Assembly (NCBI GenBank): GCA_016704305.1
Contig: JADJAL010000001.1
Location: 1 to 64,000 of the forward strand
Length of the DNA stretch: 64,000 bases
Source: Haliea sp.
GTDB taxonomy: Bacteria > Pseudomonadota > Gammaproteobacteria > Pseudomonadales > Halieaceae
Direction: 5' to 3'
Under the pieces are notes generated by a model. The model was not told the DNA's origin and did no database searches. It saw nothing but the letters and a program-made list of their open reading frames with translations. Made by a program: the position numbers and the translations under genes. Positions 9,396-18,889 of the stretch are shown in pieces; within the stretch, counting starts at the first letter, position 1; every line of letters begins with the position of its first letter.

Positions 9396-11846
9396 CAGCG
9401 TGTCACTCCTGCTTCTGCGAGTTGTTGTTGCTGTTCGCGCGACAATCCCAGGATATCGCCGAACACGTAGGCGTTATGCTCGCCGAGGCGCGGCGCAGCG
9501 TCGGTAACGACGGCCGCCCTGCTCATCTTCCAGGCCGGACCCAGCGTGGTTTTGCTTTGCCCGCTTCCGTCGCTGACCTGTTGATAGAAACCACGCGCCC
9601 ACAGGTGCGGGTCGGCGATCATATCGATGGAGCTCTGGCTGCGGGCTGCCGCAACACCGAGGTCCTGCAAACGGGACGCCAGTTCGGATGCGTCGTGATT
9701 CACCGTCCAGTGCGCCAGCTGTTGCTCGAGTTCGTCGCGGTTGGCCTGCCGCCCGCTGCCGCTTGCAAACCGCGGCTCCGCAGCCAGTTCGGCACGCCCC
9801 ATGGCGCTGGCCAGCGCCGCCCATTCCTCATCCGTTGCCACCGCGATGCTGATCCACTCGCCGTCGCGGCACGGATAGGCCCCGTGCGGTGCCATGTCGG
9901 AATGTCGGTTGCCGTCACTGGCGGGCATCGTGCCATTAAGCGTGAAGTCCATGATGCTGTCGCCGATCATGCTGGTCATGCTTTCCACCGCGGACACATC
10001 GACGAACTGGCCGATACCGCCGCGCCGGCAATGCAACAGCGCAACGAGCGCGCCGTACGCAGCCATCGCGCCGAAAGTTGAATCGGCGTAGCGGATATTC
10101 ATTCCCGATGGCGGCTGTCCTTCGTAGCCCACCAACGCGCTCAGGCCACCCAGCGCGGCGAAACACGGCGCGTACCCGGTCTGGTAACTGAGCGGCCCCT
10201 GGTTGCCGTACATGCCCATGGACACATACACAATCGCGGGATTCATGGCCCTGACCGTGTCGTAATCGAGCCCGAGCCGCTTGACCGCGCCGGGGCGCAG
10301 GTTCTCGACCACGATGTCGGACTCACGCAGCAGATCGAGGATAAGACGCACGCCCGCCTCGGTCTTCATGTCGATCTGTACACTGAGCTTCTGCGTGTTC
10401 ACCGACTGGAAGCCGGGCGCGTTATTGATATCGGTAACACCGTAGACGCGCGTCACGTCGATGGCGGATTCGCTCTCGACGCGAATCACTTCGGCGCCGA
10501 GAAAGGCCAGCAGTTTGCCCACGCAAGGGCCAGCCCAGACCTTGGTCAGCTCCACCACGCGCACGCCCTGCAGGGGACCGCCGCGCGCTTTGCCGGAGAT
10601 CGCGCGCGCAGGCTGATCCATCGGCCTGCGGCTGCGCTGCTCTACCCGCTGCTCTACCTGCTGCAATATGTCCTGCACGTGATGCTGGCCGAGCAACGGT
10701 GCCGGCGTGTCGATACGCGCCGGGGTTACGCTGAGTTTGTAGGGCACGGTGGGGTACAACGCCCGCCCCTGCACCGGATGATCCACCGCGCTGAAATAGC
10801 CGCGAAACTGGTATTGCGGCGAGGCCAGCAGGTCGCTGGCGTTGTTGACCGCCACCAGCGTCAGCCCCAATTTTTGCGCGGCTTCCGCCGCAGCGTGCTT
10901 GTCCTGTGTGCGCAGCCACTGCGTGATGTGGTGGCGGCACTGCGCGACACGCTCCGCAGTACACTCGCGCTCCAGCCAGTGCGGCGGAAAATCCGCCATC
11001 CACGCGGGATGATCCAGCAATTTGCCCAGCGCCTCCCAGTGCGCGGGCGCTGACATCCAGATGTACACATAGCCGTCGCGGCAGGGAAAAATACTGGCGG
11101 GCCCATGCAGATCGTATGCGGTGCGCGCGGTGCTGACGTTCATGTCACCGGCCACCATTTGCGCCAGCACATAGTCGGCGCGCGAGGCCAGCACTTCCTG
11201 TTTGGAAATATCGATGAAGCGTCCGAGCACAGATCCCTCCCGCTCATACAGCGCGGCAACGATGCACAGCGCGGCATCCAGCCCGGCCTCATAGCTGGGT
11301 AGAAAGCGGCCCGCGCCTTTCAGCGGCGGCCTTGTTTTGTGGAGTGTCTGTGGCGCCACTGGGCGTGTGGTAGCCCCAGCCACTCGCGTGAAACACATTG
11401 AGGTCATGCGCGTGCAGGCGATCGTCGGGGGGTTCACTCCCGTAGGCGGTAATGGAGCACAACACCAATGCGGGGTGCGCCTCATGCACACGCTCGGGGT
11501 TCAAACCAACAGCGCATAACCACGTCGCAGCGTGATCGTCGATGACCACGTCCGCATGTTGCAACAGTTGCGCGAGCGTGGCCGCGCCGTCTGGCGAATG
11601 CACGTCAAGCGCCAGCGAGCATTTGTTGGTATTCAAATAGGCGTACAGGCCACTGCGTTCGGGATCGTCGCCACGGCAGGCAAATGGCGCCATGGCACGG
11701 GTCGGGCTGCCACAGCCCGGCCGTTCGATCTTGATCACGCGCGCGCCGAAATCGGCCAGCAGTTTGCCGCAGTATTCGCCGGAGACGCTCTCGCCCAGTT
11801 CCAGCACGGTGTAACCTTCCAGCGCGGATGTTCTTGCCAGGCTCAT
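9395..11846 (-). pseudogene. Two-domain CaiB/BaiF CoA-transferase with one frameshift
   Basis: Two class III CoA-transferase domains are encoded end to end. The first begins MSLARTSALEGYTVLELGES at 11846 and the second begins near 10590 (VVELTKVWAGPCVGKLLAFL). The first frame continues only to about 11330 and ends at 11289. Homology resumes one frame away at PPLKGAGRFLPSYEAG, so a single extra G in the AAGGCCGCC stretch near 11325-11333 breaks a protein of about 815 residues. The family transfers CoA between acids in the cytosol through a catalytic Asp. The ATG overlaps the HyuA stop by 4 bases and the stop overlaps the AraC start. The break may be real or a sequence error; otherwise the gene looks conserved. 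Confidence 0.82.
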
Positions 11847-13921
11847 AGCGACTGCCGCGTCAATTCGTAATCACCCACGTCGTCCACCCTGGCTGTCCAG
11901 CCGGGGTAGACCACTATCGTGGTGAAGCTCTCTTCGATGATCGCCGGGCCCACGACCGCATGGCCGGGCTTGAGGTCGGCGCCGAGCACGATCGCCGTCT
12001 CCCGGAAGCCATCACCCAGATTGGCGCGGCGGGTGCGTGCGACTGTCGCCGCCACCTGCGGCGCAGTGAAACCTTTGCCGACCTGCGGTGAATCCGTGGC
12101 AACGGAGGTGGCAAGACGCACGCCGGTGATTTCCGGCATCTCATCCTCGCGAATATGCCCGTATTCCTCGCGATGACGGTTATTGAACGCGGCGATGCCG
12201 CGCTGGCCCAGCGTGTCATCGACAAACGACAGCTCGCCAAGTCCCTGCGTAACGGCAATGGTGAACGTGAGCGAAAAATTCTGTCCCGGGTAGCGCATGT
12301 TCATCTGGAACCGTGCGCTTACCTGCGGCGCGGGAAAGCCTGCTGCGGTGAAATACTGCGCGGCACGATCAACCAGGCCCTGCCACAGCGCTGTCAGCGC
12401 GGCGACATCAAGGCTGTCGGCGGGCGCGATATAGGAGCGCTCCTCGTCGATGGCGGGATCGGCGACCAATGTACCCAGCGCCGAGAACGTCGGCGAGGCC
12501 TTCGGCACCAGCACCCGGTTGATGCCCAGTTCCTCGGCCTGGATGCCGGCGAACGCCGGTCCGTTGCCGCCATACGCGAGCATGCACATCTCATTGGGGT
12601 CGACACCCTTGCCCGCTGTTATGCGCCGCACGCCCTGCGTCATGTTGGCATTGACGATGCGCCAGCAGTCGAATGCCGCGTCCTCGGCGCTATAACCCAT
12701 CGCACTGCCGAGCGCCGCAAACGCTGCCTCAACACCCTCGCGGCGCAGCGAGAAACTGCCACCGGCAAACTCCGCATCCGCGGACAGGATGCCCAGCATC
12801 AGCAGAGCATCGGTTATGGTCGCCTGTGTGCCACCACGGCCATAACAAATCGGGCCTGGCTCCGCACCCGCCGACGCAGGGCCGACCTCGATCTCGCCGT
12901 TATTCACACGACAAATGGAACCGCCGCCCGCCCCCAGTGTTTCGACCTGCACCATCGGCACGCCGACCAGGTAGCGATGGTGCATGTTCCAACCGGCAAC
13001 AGCCGGCGCGGCGCCGTCCAGCACCATCGAAATATCGTACGAGGTGCCGCCCATGTCGACGCACAGCAGATTGGGGTAACCCTTGGCGACGCCGACATGC
13101 GCCGAGCCAATCACGCCACCGGCAGGGCCGGAGGCCAGCACGCGAATCGGCGAGCCCTCGATATACTGGCGGCTCATCACGCCACCGCTGGCCTGCATCA
13201 CCAGCAGTTGCTTGTGGTACCCGGCGGCCTTTACGCGCGCCACGAGACTTTCCAGGTAGGACGTGACCCGGGGGGCGACATAGGCGTTCACCACCGTCGT
13301 ACTGGTCCGGTCATACTCCGGCGCGCGCGGCAGCACCTGGTGCGAGCACGAGATGTGCACGCCGGGCATTTCCTGCGCGACAATTTCCGCGATGCGCAGT
13401 TCGTGCACCGGGTTGACGAAGGAGAACAGCAGCGAGATCGCCACCGATTCCACATTCTGCTCGCGCAGGCGCCTGCAGCACTCGCGCACCGCATCTTCAT
13501 CCAGCGGCTGGTAGATGGCACCGTCGTGGAGAATGCGCTCCGGCACGGTCAGGCGGCGGCGCCGTGGCGTGATCTGCGGCGGTGGCGGCAAGCGCACGTC
13601 CCAGATGTTTTCCTTGAAGCCGCGCCGGTACTCCATTTCATCGCGAAAGCCCGCCGTGGTGATCAGGCCGGTGAGCGCGCCGTTCATCTCGATCAGCGTA
13701 TTGTCCGCAATGGTGGTGCCGTGCACGATCGCATCGCAGCGGCCGAGAAAATCCGTCAGCGGCAGGCCCTCCATCGCGGCGAGTTTCTCCAGCCCGTTCA
13801 TCACCCCGACGGAGCGGTCCCCGGGCGTGCTCAAATTCTTGTACAGCACGACGGCCGCGCCCTTGAGCAGCGCGAAGTCGGTGAAGGTGCCGCCGATGTC
13901 AATGCCGACGCGGTATCTCAT
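11843..13921 (-). CDS. hyuA: Hydantoinase/oxoprolinase subunit A (HyuA family)
   Basis: A 692-residue protein with the ASKHA-type N-terminal phosphate loop GIDIGGTFTDF, the HGTTIADNTLIE segment at about residues 65-76, and a second nucleotide-binding block DMGGTSYDI at about 285. The family couples ATP hydrolysis to cleavage of hydantoin or 5-oxoproline rings, and its acetone/acetophenone carboxylase members carboxylate ketones. The start at 13921 overlaps the HyuB stop in an ATGA; an upstream in-frame start at 14008 lies inside hyuB. With HyuB it forms the expected two-subunit enzyme. Its presence beside a KstD-like enzyme and P450 is unusual, and its substrate is unknown. Confidence 0.9.
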   Translation of the reverse strand: MRYRVGIDIGGTFTDFALLKGAAVVLYKNLSTPGDRSVGVMNGLEKLAAMEGLPLTDFLGRCDAIVHGTTIADNTLIEMNGALTGLITTAGFRDEMEYRRGFKENIWDVRLPPPPQITPRRRRLTVPERILHDGAIYQPLDEDAVRECCRRLREQNVESVAISLLFSFVNPVHELRIAEIVAQEMPGVHISCSHQVLPRAPEYDRTSTTVVNAYVAPRVTSYLESLVARVKAAGYHKQLLVMQASGGVMSRQYIEGSPIRVLASGPAGGVIGSAHVGVAKGYPNLLCVDMGGTSYDISMVLDGAAPAVAGWNMHHRYLVGVPMVQVETLGAGGGSICRVNNGEIEVGPASAGAEPGPICYGRGGTQATITDALLMLGILSADAEFAGGSFSLRREGVEAAFAALGSAMGYSAEDAAFDCWRIVNANMTQGVRRITAGKGVDPNEMCMLAYGGNGPAFAGIQAEELGINRVLVPKASPTFSALGTLVADPAIDEERSYIAPADSLDVAALTALWQGLVDRAAQYFTAAGFPAPQVSARFQMNMRYPGQNFSLTFTIAVTQGLGELSFVDDTLGQRGIAAFNNRHREEYGHIREDEMPEITGVRLATSVATDSPQVGKGFTAPQVAATVARTRRANLGDGFRETAIVLGADLKPGHAVVGPAIIEESFTTIVVYPGWTARVDDVGDYELTRQSL

Positions 13922-15762
13922 GCACTCACCCCTGCGGCTGACGCTCGCCCCGCGCCCATCGCACTGCGCAGCGCTGCCGTCGCCGCGACGTCCACCGTCA
14001 CATCGCACTGCGCCACGCTACCTGTCAGCACGACACCGTATTTTTCCCGCGCCCGGGCGATGGTGATGATTTCGTCCAGCACATCGTCCCTCACGGCCTC
14101 GGCGTCGCGCTCAAGGGGCGGTCCGAAGCCGGCGCCACCGCCGTGCTGATAGGCAATCACGGAGCCTGCAGCGAGCAGCGCGTTGGCTGACAGTTCAATC
14201 TTGTGTTCCTCGGGCGTGCCGACATTGAAGCGGCTTGAGTACGGGCTCGCGGCATCGCCACCGCACATACCGCTCAGCGGGTAGTCCGCCGATACCATCC
14301 ACGCCATCGCCGTGGTCGGCTTCAGCACGCGCTTGACGTTGAGGCTGCCCGGTTGCCCGCGCCAGCGCCCCGCGCCTTCTGAATCCGTCGTCATTTCACG
14401 ACTGATATTGACGATGGGAAAACGGCTTTCGGCATCTTCGGCCTGCGACAGCAGCAGATTGCCGAGCGCCGCGGGACAGGAGCCCCAGCCATCGATCCCC
14501 TCGACGGCAGAGGTATCCATCGTGCGCGAATCCACGCCCTGGTCCATCCACATCTGCCCGCTGTCGGTGAAGCCGATGACCGCGTTGGGCATGCCGATCT
14601 TGTACACCTGCGGCGCCGAGCGTTCCGGCGCGACGCGCGAGAGCGCCACGCAAACCGCTTCTGTAATCTCACAGGCGGGGTGGAACGAGCCGAGCGCGGC
14701 CGGTTTGTTGGGCGGCGGGTGCGCGATGCTCCCCTCGGGAATAATCATCTCAACAGCGTTGAAGAAGCCCTCGTTCTTCACGATGCTCGGGTCCATCGCC
14801 GCCACCACCTGGGTCAGGATATAACTGCGGCTGTTGCCGAACGTATTCCACACGCCGACCAGATTTGGACGATCGTCGGTGCCAGTGAGGTCCACGGTGA
14901 GTTGGTCGCCCTGCACGGTGCAGGTGACATGAACGCGGATGTTTTTGGTGCCCTGCGTATCGTGGTCGATGAGGATTTCGGCCGCGTAGACACCATCCGG
15001 CCAGCGCGCCACTTCCTCGCGCACACGCTGCTCGGTGTGCTCGATGGAGTAGTTGATCGCCGCCTTGACTGCGTCCGAACCGCGCTTGTCCAGCAACTTG
15101 CGCAGCAACCTGGCCGCATGCTGCACGCCGCCGATCATCGCGGCCAGGTCGCCCGCGAATGACGGAAAGCGGTTATTGCGCTCCAGCAGCTTGATCACGT
15201 CCGCGCGCTTCTCGCCGCGATGAACCAGCTTGAGGCAGGGAATCGCCAGGCCTTCGGTGAATATATCGGTCGCTTCCAGCGTAAAGCCGCCCGGGTCCTT
15301 GCCGCCGGTATCGCCCTGGTGCGCCTGCAGGCACGCGATCAGGATCAACTCGCCAGCGGCGTCAAACACGGGCGCGTACACGTTGTAATCGGGCAGGTGC
15401 CCGCCGCCATGGTCGGGATCGTTGCCCAGGAATACATCGCCCTCGCCCCAATCGTAGTCGCGAATGAATTCCAGGCCATAGCGCACCGTCAGCTGCGAGA
15501 TAAACGTCAGGTGCGGCGTGCCGATGGAACCGGCCGCAAGCCGCCCATGCGCGTCGACAATACTGGCATTGCGCTCGTTGGACTGGTTGATGATCGCCGA
15601 CGACGCCGCGCGCCCGAGATAGGTGGCCGCCTCGAAGCAGACGGTTTCCATGCCGCCGCGCACGATGCTTGCCGTCACCGGATCGATCGCCGTTGCCGAC
15701 GTATCCGAGAGGGGCAGCGGCGCGCGCCTGGCGGCGAGTTTGTTGTTCAATGCATAGGACAT
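13918..15762 (-). CDS. hyuB: Hydantoinase/oxoprolinase subunit B (HyuB family)
   Basis: A 614-residue HyuB-family subunit. It has the AIINQSNERNASIVDAHGRL block (about residues 58-77), the acidic metal-site-like segment GDVFLGNDPDHGGGHLPDYN (about 110-129), and a C-terminal GGGAGFGPP glycine loop. The start MSYALNNKL at 15762 lies 11 bases after the upstream stop and is preferred over an in-frame start at 15810 inside the previous gene. It works with HyuA in ATP-dependent ring opening or ketone carboxylation, depending on subfamily. No third small subunit typical of acetone carboxylase is visible next to it, which favours the hydantoinase/oxoprolinase type. Confidence 0.9.
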   Translation of the reverse strand: MSYALNNKLAARRAPLPLSDTSATAIDPVTASIVRGGMETVCFEAATYLGRAASSAIINQSNERNASIVDAHGRLAAGSIGTPHLTFISQLTVRYGLEFIRDYDWGEGDVFLGNDPDHGGGHLPDYNVYAPVFDAAGELILIACLQAHQGDTGGKDPGGFTLEATDIFTEGLAIPCLKLVHRGEKRADVIKLLERNNRFPSFAGDLAAMIGGVQHAARLLRKLLDKRGSDAVKAAINYSIEHTEQRVREEVARWPDGVYAAEILIDHDTQGTKNIRVHVTCTVQGDQLTVDLTGTDDRPNLVGVWNTFGNSRSYILTQVVAAMDPSIVKNEGFFNAVEMIIPEGSIAHPPPNKPAALGSFHPACEITEAVCVALSRVAPERSAPQVYKIGMPNAVIGFTDSGQMWMDQGVDSRTMDTSAVEGIDGWGSCPAALGNLLLSQAEDAESRFPIVNISREMTTDSEGAGRWRGQPGSLNVKRVLKPTTAMAWMVSADYPLSGMCGGDAASPYSSRFNVGTPEEHKIELSANALLAAGSVIAYQHGGGAGFGPPLERDAEAVRDDVLDEIITIARAREKYGVVLTGSVAQCDVTVDVAATAALRSAMGAGRASAAGVSA

Positions 15763-15773
15763 CGCGTTATGGA

Positions 15774-16748
15774 TCAGGGTTTTTTGCGGCCGGAATGACT
15801 CAGGCGCCACTCGGGTGGGTAGTTCATGTCGTTGTTCTTGACGATGTTGTTCAGCCCCTCGTTGAACACGTTGTCGCCGAGTTCCACGTCCGAACTCCGG
15901 TCATTGCGGATCACGGGCAACATGCCCTCCAGCCAACCGGTCAGCAGGCTGCCCATGTACTCGCCGCGATACTGCTTGTACACCTCGATAAACGTCTTCT
16001 GCGCCTGCACGGTATCGGTCGGCCGCGTGCGCGAGCAGGCCATCGCGTATTTTTCGGTTTCCTTCTCCAGGTTTTCGCGCGTGACGACGCTGTTGACGAA
16101 ACTGCACTCGTACATTTCCGCGGCGGTGAACGGGCGGCCGGTAAACAGCATCTCCTCGAACTTGCGCAAGCCGATCATCTCGATCCACGTCCACATGCGC
16201 GGGCCCCACCCGACATAACGGAACGAGGGATGGCCAAACAGCGCATCATCGGCGGAGACCAACAAGTCGGCGTCGGCGGCCTGGTAGAAGTGCCAGCCGT
16301 AGCAATAGCCCTTCGCTTCGACGATGCTGATCTTCTTGAACTCCTGCAGCGGCCGGTTCCCGGCGCGCGTCTTGGCGTAGTGGTCGGTCAGGCCGTGCAG
16401 GAAGCGGTAGGAATTTTTCGGGGGGTACTTCACGTCGGGATCGTTGATTCCGAACTCCCAGGTGAGATCCACGTCTTCGCCGGATTCAGAGAGCATGTCG
16501 GCCTGCTCGGAGAGGTCGCCGCCGGAGCCAAAATTGTCGCCCTCCCCACGGATCACCAGCACCTTCACGTCGTCGTCGATGTTGGCCTTGAACACGAGGT
16601 CGGCGTACAGCTGGCGCATGCCGGCATTCATCGCATTTTGCGCCTGGGGGCGAGCGAAGGTGATGGTGGCGATTTTGTTGGCCTTGTCCTTGTCGTAACG
16701 GATGTACTGCTTTGCCTCTTCTTTCAGCGCTTCAAAATCCTTCATCAC
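15774..16748 (-). CDS. Atypical enoyl-CoA hydratase/isomerase family protein, first gene of operon
   Basis: A 324-residue crotonase-fold protein, longer than the usual 260. The core contains TFARPQAQNAMNAGMRQLY, an oxyanion block GEGDNFGSGGDLSEQ, and then an inserted region of about 40 residues before VEAKGYCYGWHFYQAADADL. The usual GGG of the second oxyanion block is replaced by YGWHF, so substrate and mechanism may differ from classical hydratases. It starts the long minus-strand operon, and MM at the N-terminus gives two possible starts (16748 or 16745). A ring-cleaving hydrolase or a decarboxylase of the crotonase family is possible. Function not assignable beyond the fold. Confidence 0.8.
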   Translation of the reverse strand: MMKDFEALKEEAKQYIRYDKDKANKIATITFARPQAQNAMNAGMRQLYADLVFKANIDDDVKVLVIRGEGDNFGSGGDLSEQADMLSESGEDVDLTWEFGINDPDVKYPPKNSYRFLHGLTDHYAKTRAGNRPLQEFKKISIVEAKGYCYGWHFYQAADADLLVSADDALFGHPSFRYVGWGPRMWTWIEMIGLRKFEEMLFTGRPFTAAEMYECSFVNSVVTRENLEKETEKYAMACSRTRPTDTVQAQKTFIEVYKQYRGEYMGSLLTGWLEGMLPVIRNDRSSDVELGDNVFNEGLNNIVKNNDMNYPPEWRLSHSGRKKP

Positions 16749-16791
16749 ATTACGACCTCAATTATTTTATTCAAAGGTTGGGCTGGAATTA

Positions 16792-16828
16792 GAACACAAC
16801 AGTGGTGTTCATACACGACATCTCGTGT
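16792..16828. promoter_or_regulatory. Two palindromes in divergent AraC/catabolic-operon control region
   Basis: The gap between the divergent starts at 16748 and 16870 holds two inverted repeats. GAACAC (16792-16797) pairs with GTGTTC (16805-16810), and ACACGA (16813-16818) pairs with TCGTGT (16823-16828). They are the strongest candidates for operator sites of one of the two AraC regulators, or for overlapping promoters. The dyads are seen directly; which protein binds them is inference. Confidence 0.5.
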
Positions 16829-16869
16829 GATATTATCGACAGCTCACGCAGCTGCGGAAATTACCTGAA

Positions 16870-17970
16870 ATGGGCGCTAATAATTTTTATAGCCTGGACG
16901 GTCCGCTGGACTCGATGCCGGGCAGCCGGCAGATGCGCATCGCCAACCTGTCCGGCTTTGGCCCTATGGTGCGCCGCCTCGGCGCCGATCCCGTCTCGCT
17001 GCTGGAACGGCACGGTATCGACCCGCTCTCGATGCGCGACCCGGAACACTTCATCGACTGCCAGTCGTTCGTCGACCTGTTTGAATACTGCAGCACCGCG
17101 CTGAATAATCCTCTGTTCGGTTTGCAATTGGCGCAGCAGCAGGATCCCGACGTATTCGGCTGCGTCGCCGCGCTGTGCCGGGCCGCCTCGACGGTCAGGG
17201 AAGCCGTCAGCAGTTTCATCGAATTTATCCCGGTCACCCATGCACCCGACGTGATCCTGCAACTTGTGGAAGGCAGTGAAACCGCCGAGATCCGCTGGAG
17301 CGTGGGCACCGACCTCGGCCTCAACAAACAGGCGAATTACCAGGCGGCGCTGCTCGATGTGAAATTGCTGCGCCTGATCGGCGGATCGGCCTTTCGCCCC
17401 AGCTATGTGAACCTGGCCGTCGATGCCAGCCGACGCGAAGTCGCCGAACTCGAGCGCCAACTGGGTTGCCGCTTCAACACCCGCGCGCCGCAATCGGCGA
17501 TCGCATTCCCGGTGCAGATACTCGACCAACCGGTACCAAGCGCCAACCGCCTGGTGTTCAAATTGCTCGGCGGTTACCTGGAGCAGGTCAAGCACGCAGC
17601 GCGAACATCGATACAACAACGGGTCGACGATTATGTTCGCGGGTCCCTGTCCTCGGGCAATTGCACTATCGAACGCTGCGCCGGCAAGCTGGGTATGTCG
17701 GTGCGCACCTTGCAGGCCCACCTCGGCGACGCGGGGCTGAACTTTTCCGATATGCTCGAAAAGCAGCGCGTTGACGCGGCCAGGGCGTACCTGGACCAGG
17801 CGCAGCTGTCGCTGGATGACGTGGCGGCAATGCTGGGCTATGCCGAGCAGTCGAGCTTTGGGCGTGCATTCAAACGCTGGACCGGATTGACGCCGAAGCA
17901 GTACCGGCAAACAACACGCGATGGCACCACACTGGCAAATGGTCTGGGCAGGCGCAACGACATGCCTTGA
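16870..17970 (+). CDS. AraC-family transcriptional regulator (Arabinose_bd-type N-terminal domain)
   Basis: A 366-residue regulator whose N-terminal 230 residues match the OruR/ArgR-like subgroup (VSLLERHGIDPLSMRDPEHF; DPDVFGCVAALCRAASTVRE). The C-terminal AraC HTH domain is at about residues 255-350 (CAGKLGMSVRTLQAHLGDAG, LSLDDVAAMLGYAEQSSFGR, and AFKRWTGLTPKQYRQ). It is transcribed divergently from the long catabolic operon across a 121-base gap with two palindromes, so control of that operon is the natural inference. It differs in domain type from the AraC protein encoded within the operon. Confidence 0.88.
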   Translation: MGANNFYSLDGPLDSMPGSRQMRIANLSGFGPMVRRLGADPVSLLERHGIDPLSMRDPEHFIDCQSFVDLFEYCSTALNNPLFGLQLAQQQDPDVFGCVAALCRAASTVREAVSSFIEFIPVTHAPDVILQLVEGSETAEIRWSVGTDLGLNKQANYQAALLDVKLLRLIGGSAFRPSYVNLAVDASRREVAELERQLGCRFNTRAPQSAIAFPVQILDQPVPSANRLVFKLLGGYLEQVKHAARTSIQQRVDDYVRGSLSSGNCTIERCAGKLGMSVRTLQAHLGDAGLNFSDMLEKQRVDAARAYLDQAQLSLDDVAAMLGYAEQSSFGRAFKRWTGLTPKQYRQTTRDGTTLANGLGRRNDMP

Positions 17971-18098
17971 CCTGCAATTCCAGTGAGCGGGCAGCGGATT
18001 GTTATCGCGCGCCAGCATTCGTTGTATAAACTCACGCCATATAACACGCGCCACAACCAAAGGTTGGGGCGACCGGCAATGCCAGCGTTGAGGATCCG

Positions 18099-18884
18099 AT
18101 GGACAATACCGCACAAAAACCCGTAGCACTTGTCACCGGTGCCAGTGCCGGTATCGGCGACGCAGTCACGCGAAGGTTCGCCGCCGGCGGTTACAACATC
18201 GTCGCCGTGGCGCGCCGCAAGGAGCGACTGGAGCAACTTGCCAGCAGTTTGTCCGGCACTGCCGAGGTCGCGATCCTGGCCGGCGATGTCAGCGCGCCAG
18301 GGATTGCCGAGCGGGCAGTTGCGCTGGCGAAAAGCACCTTCGGACGACTGGACTGCCTGGTCAACAACGCCGGTTCAGGCAAGTGGGCGCCAGTGCATGA
18401 AACCGATGACGCGACGCTGGACGAGGTGATCGACATCAGCATGAAAGCGCCCTTCCGCTTCTGCCGCGCGGCCATCCCCGCCATGGGCCCCGGGTCATCC
18501 ATTATCAATGTCGGTTCCGTGTTCGGTACGCTGGGCGGGCTGGACGGCGGTATCTACTGCGCGGTCAAGGCGGGGCTGGTTGGCCTGACGCAGACGATGG
18601 CCGCGCAATACGGCGCGCAGGGGATACGCTCCAACCTGGTGGCGCCGGGCGTGATCAGGACGGACATGACAGAAGCCGCCTGGGAATTCCCGGCCTTCCA
18701 GCGCGTCAACCAGGAGATGACGCCGTTTGATCGCGACGGCACGCCGCAGGACGTCGCCAACACGATCTACTTCCTCGCGTCAAAGGAAGGCAGCTACATC
18801 AACGGCCAGACGATTGCGCTGGACGGCGGCTGGTCGACGACCAAATACCTGTGCCGCGAGGCGCTGGTGGCCGAGCGCAAGTAA
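18099..18884 (+). CDS. Short-chain dehydrogenase/reductase (SDR)
   Basis: A 261-residue classical SDR: TGASAGIG cofactor motif at about residues 14-21, NNAGSGKWAP at about 86, catalytic Ser in NVGSVFG, Tyr/Lys in YCAVKAG, and a C-terminal ALDGGWSTT. A GAGG ribosome-binding site lies about 5 bases before ATG 18099. It follows the AraC gene by 128 bases and is convergent with the broken acyl-CoA dehydrogenase, whose stop is only 5 bases from its own. A hydroxysteroid-dehydrogenase-like role is plausible from context but not shown. Confidence 0.85.
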   Translation: MDNTAQKPVALVTGASAGIGDAVTRRFAAGGYNIVAVARRKERLEQLASSLSGTAEVAILAGDVSAPGIAERAVALAKSTFGRLDCLVNNAGSGKWAPVHETDDATLDEVIDISMKAPFRFCRAAIPAMGPGSSIINVGSVFGTLGGLDGGIYCAVKAGLVGLTQTMAAQYGAQGIRSNLVAPGVIRTDMTEAAWEFPAFQRVNQEMTPFDRDGTPQDVANTIYFLASKEGSYINGQTIALDGGWSTTKYLCREALVAERK

Positions 18885-18889
18885 CGGAT

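Noticed and set aside
13922..14008. Earlier start for HyuA at 14008
   Set aside because: It lies inside hyuB, and the residues before MRYRVGIDIGG do not match the family.
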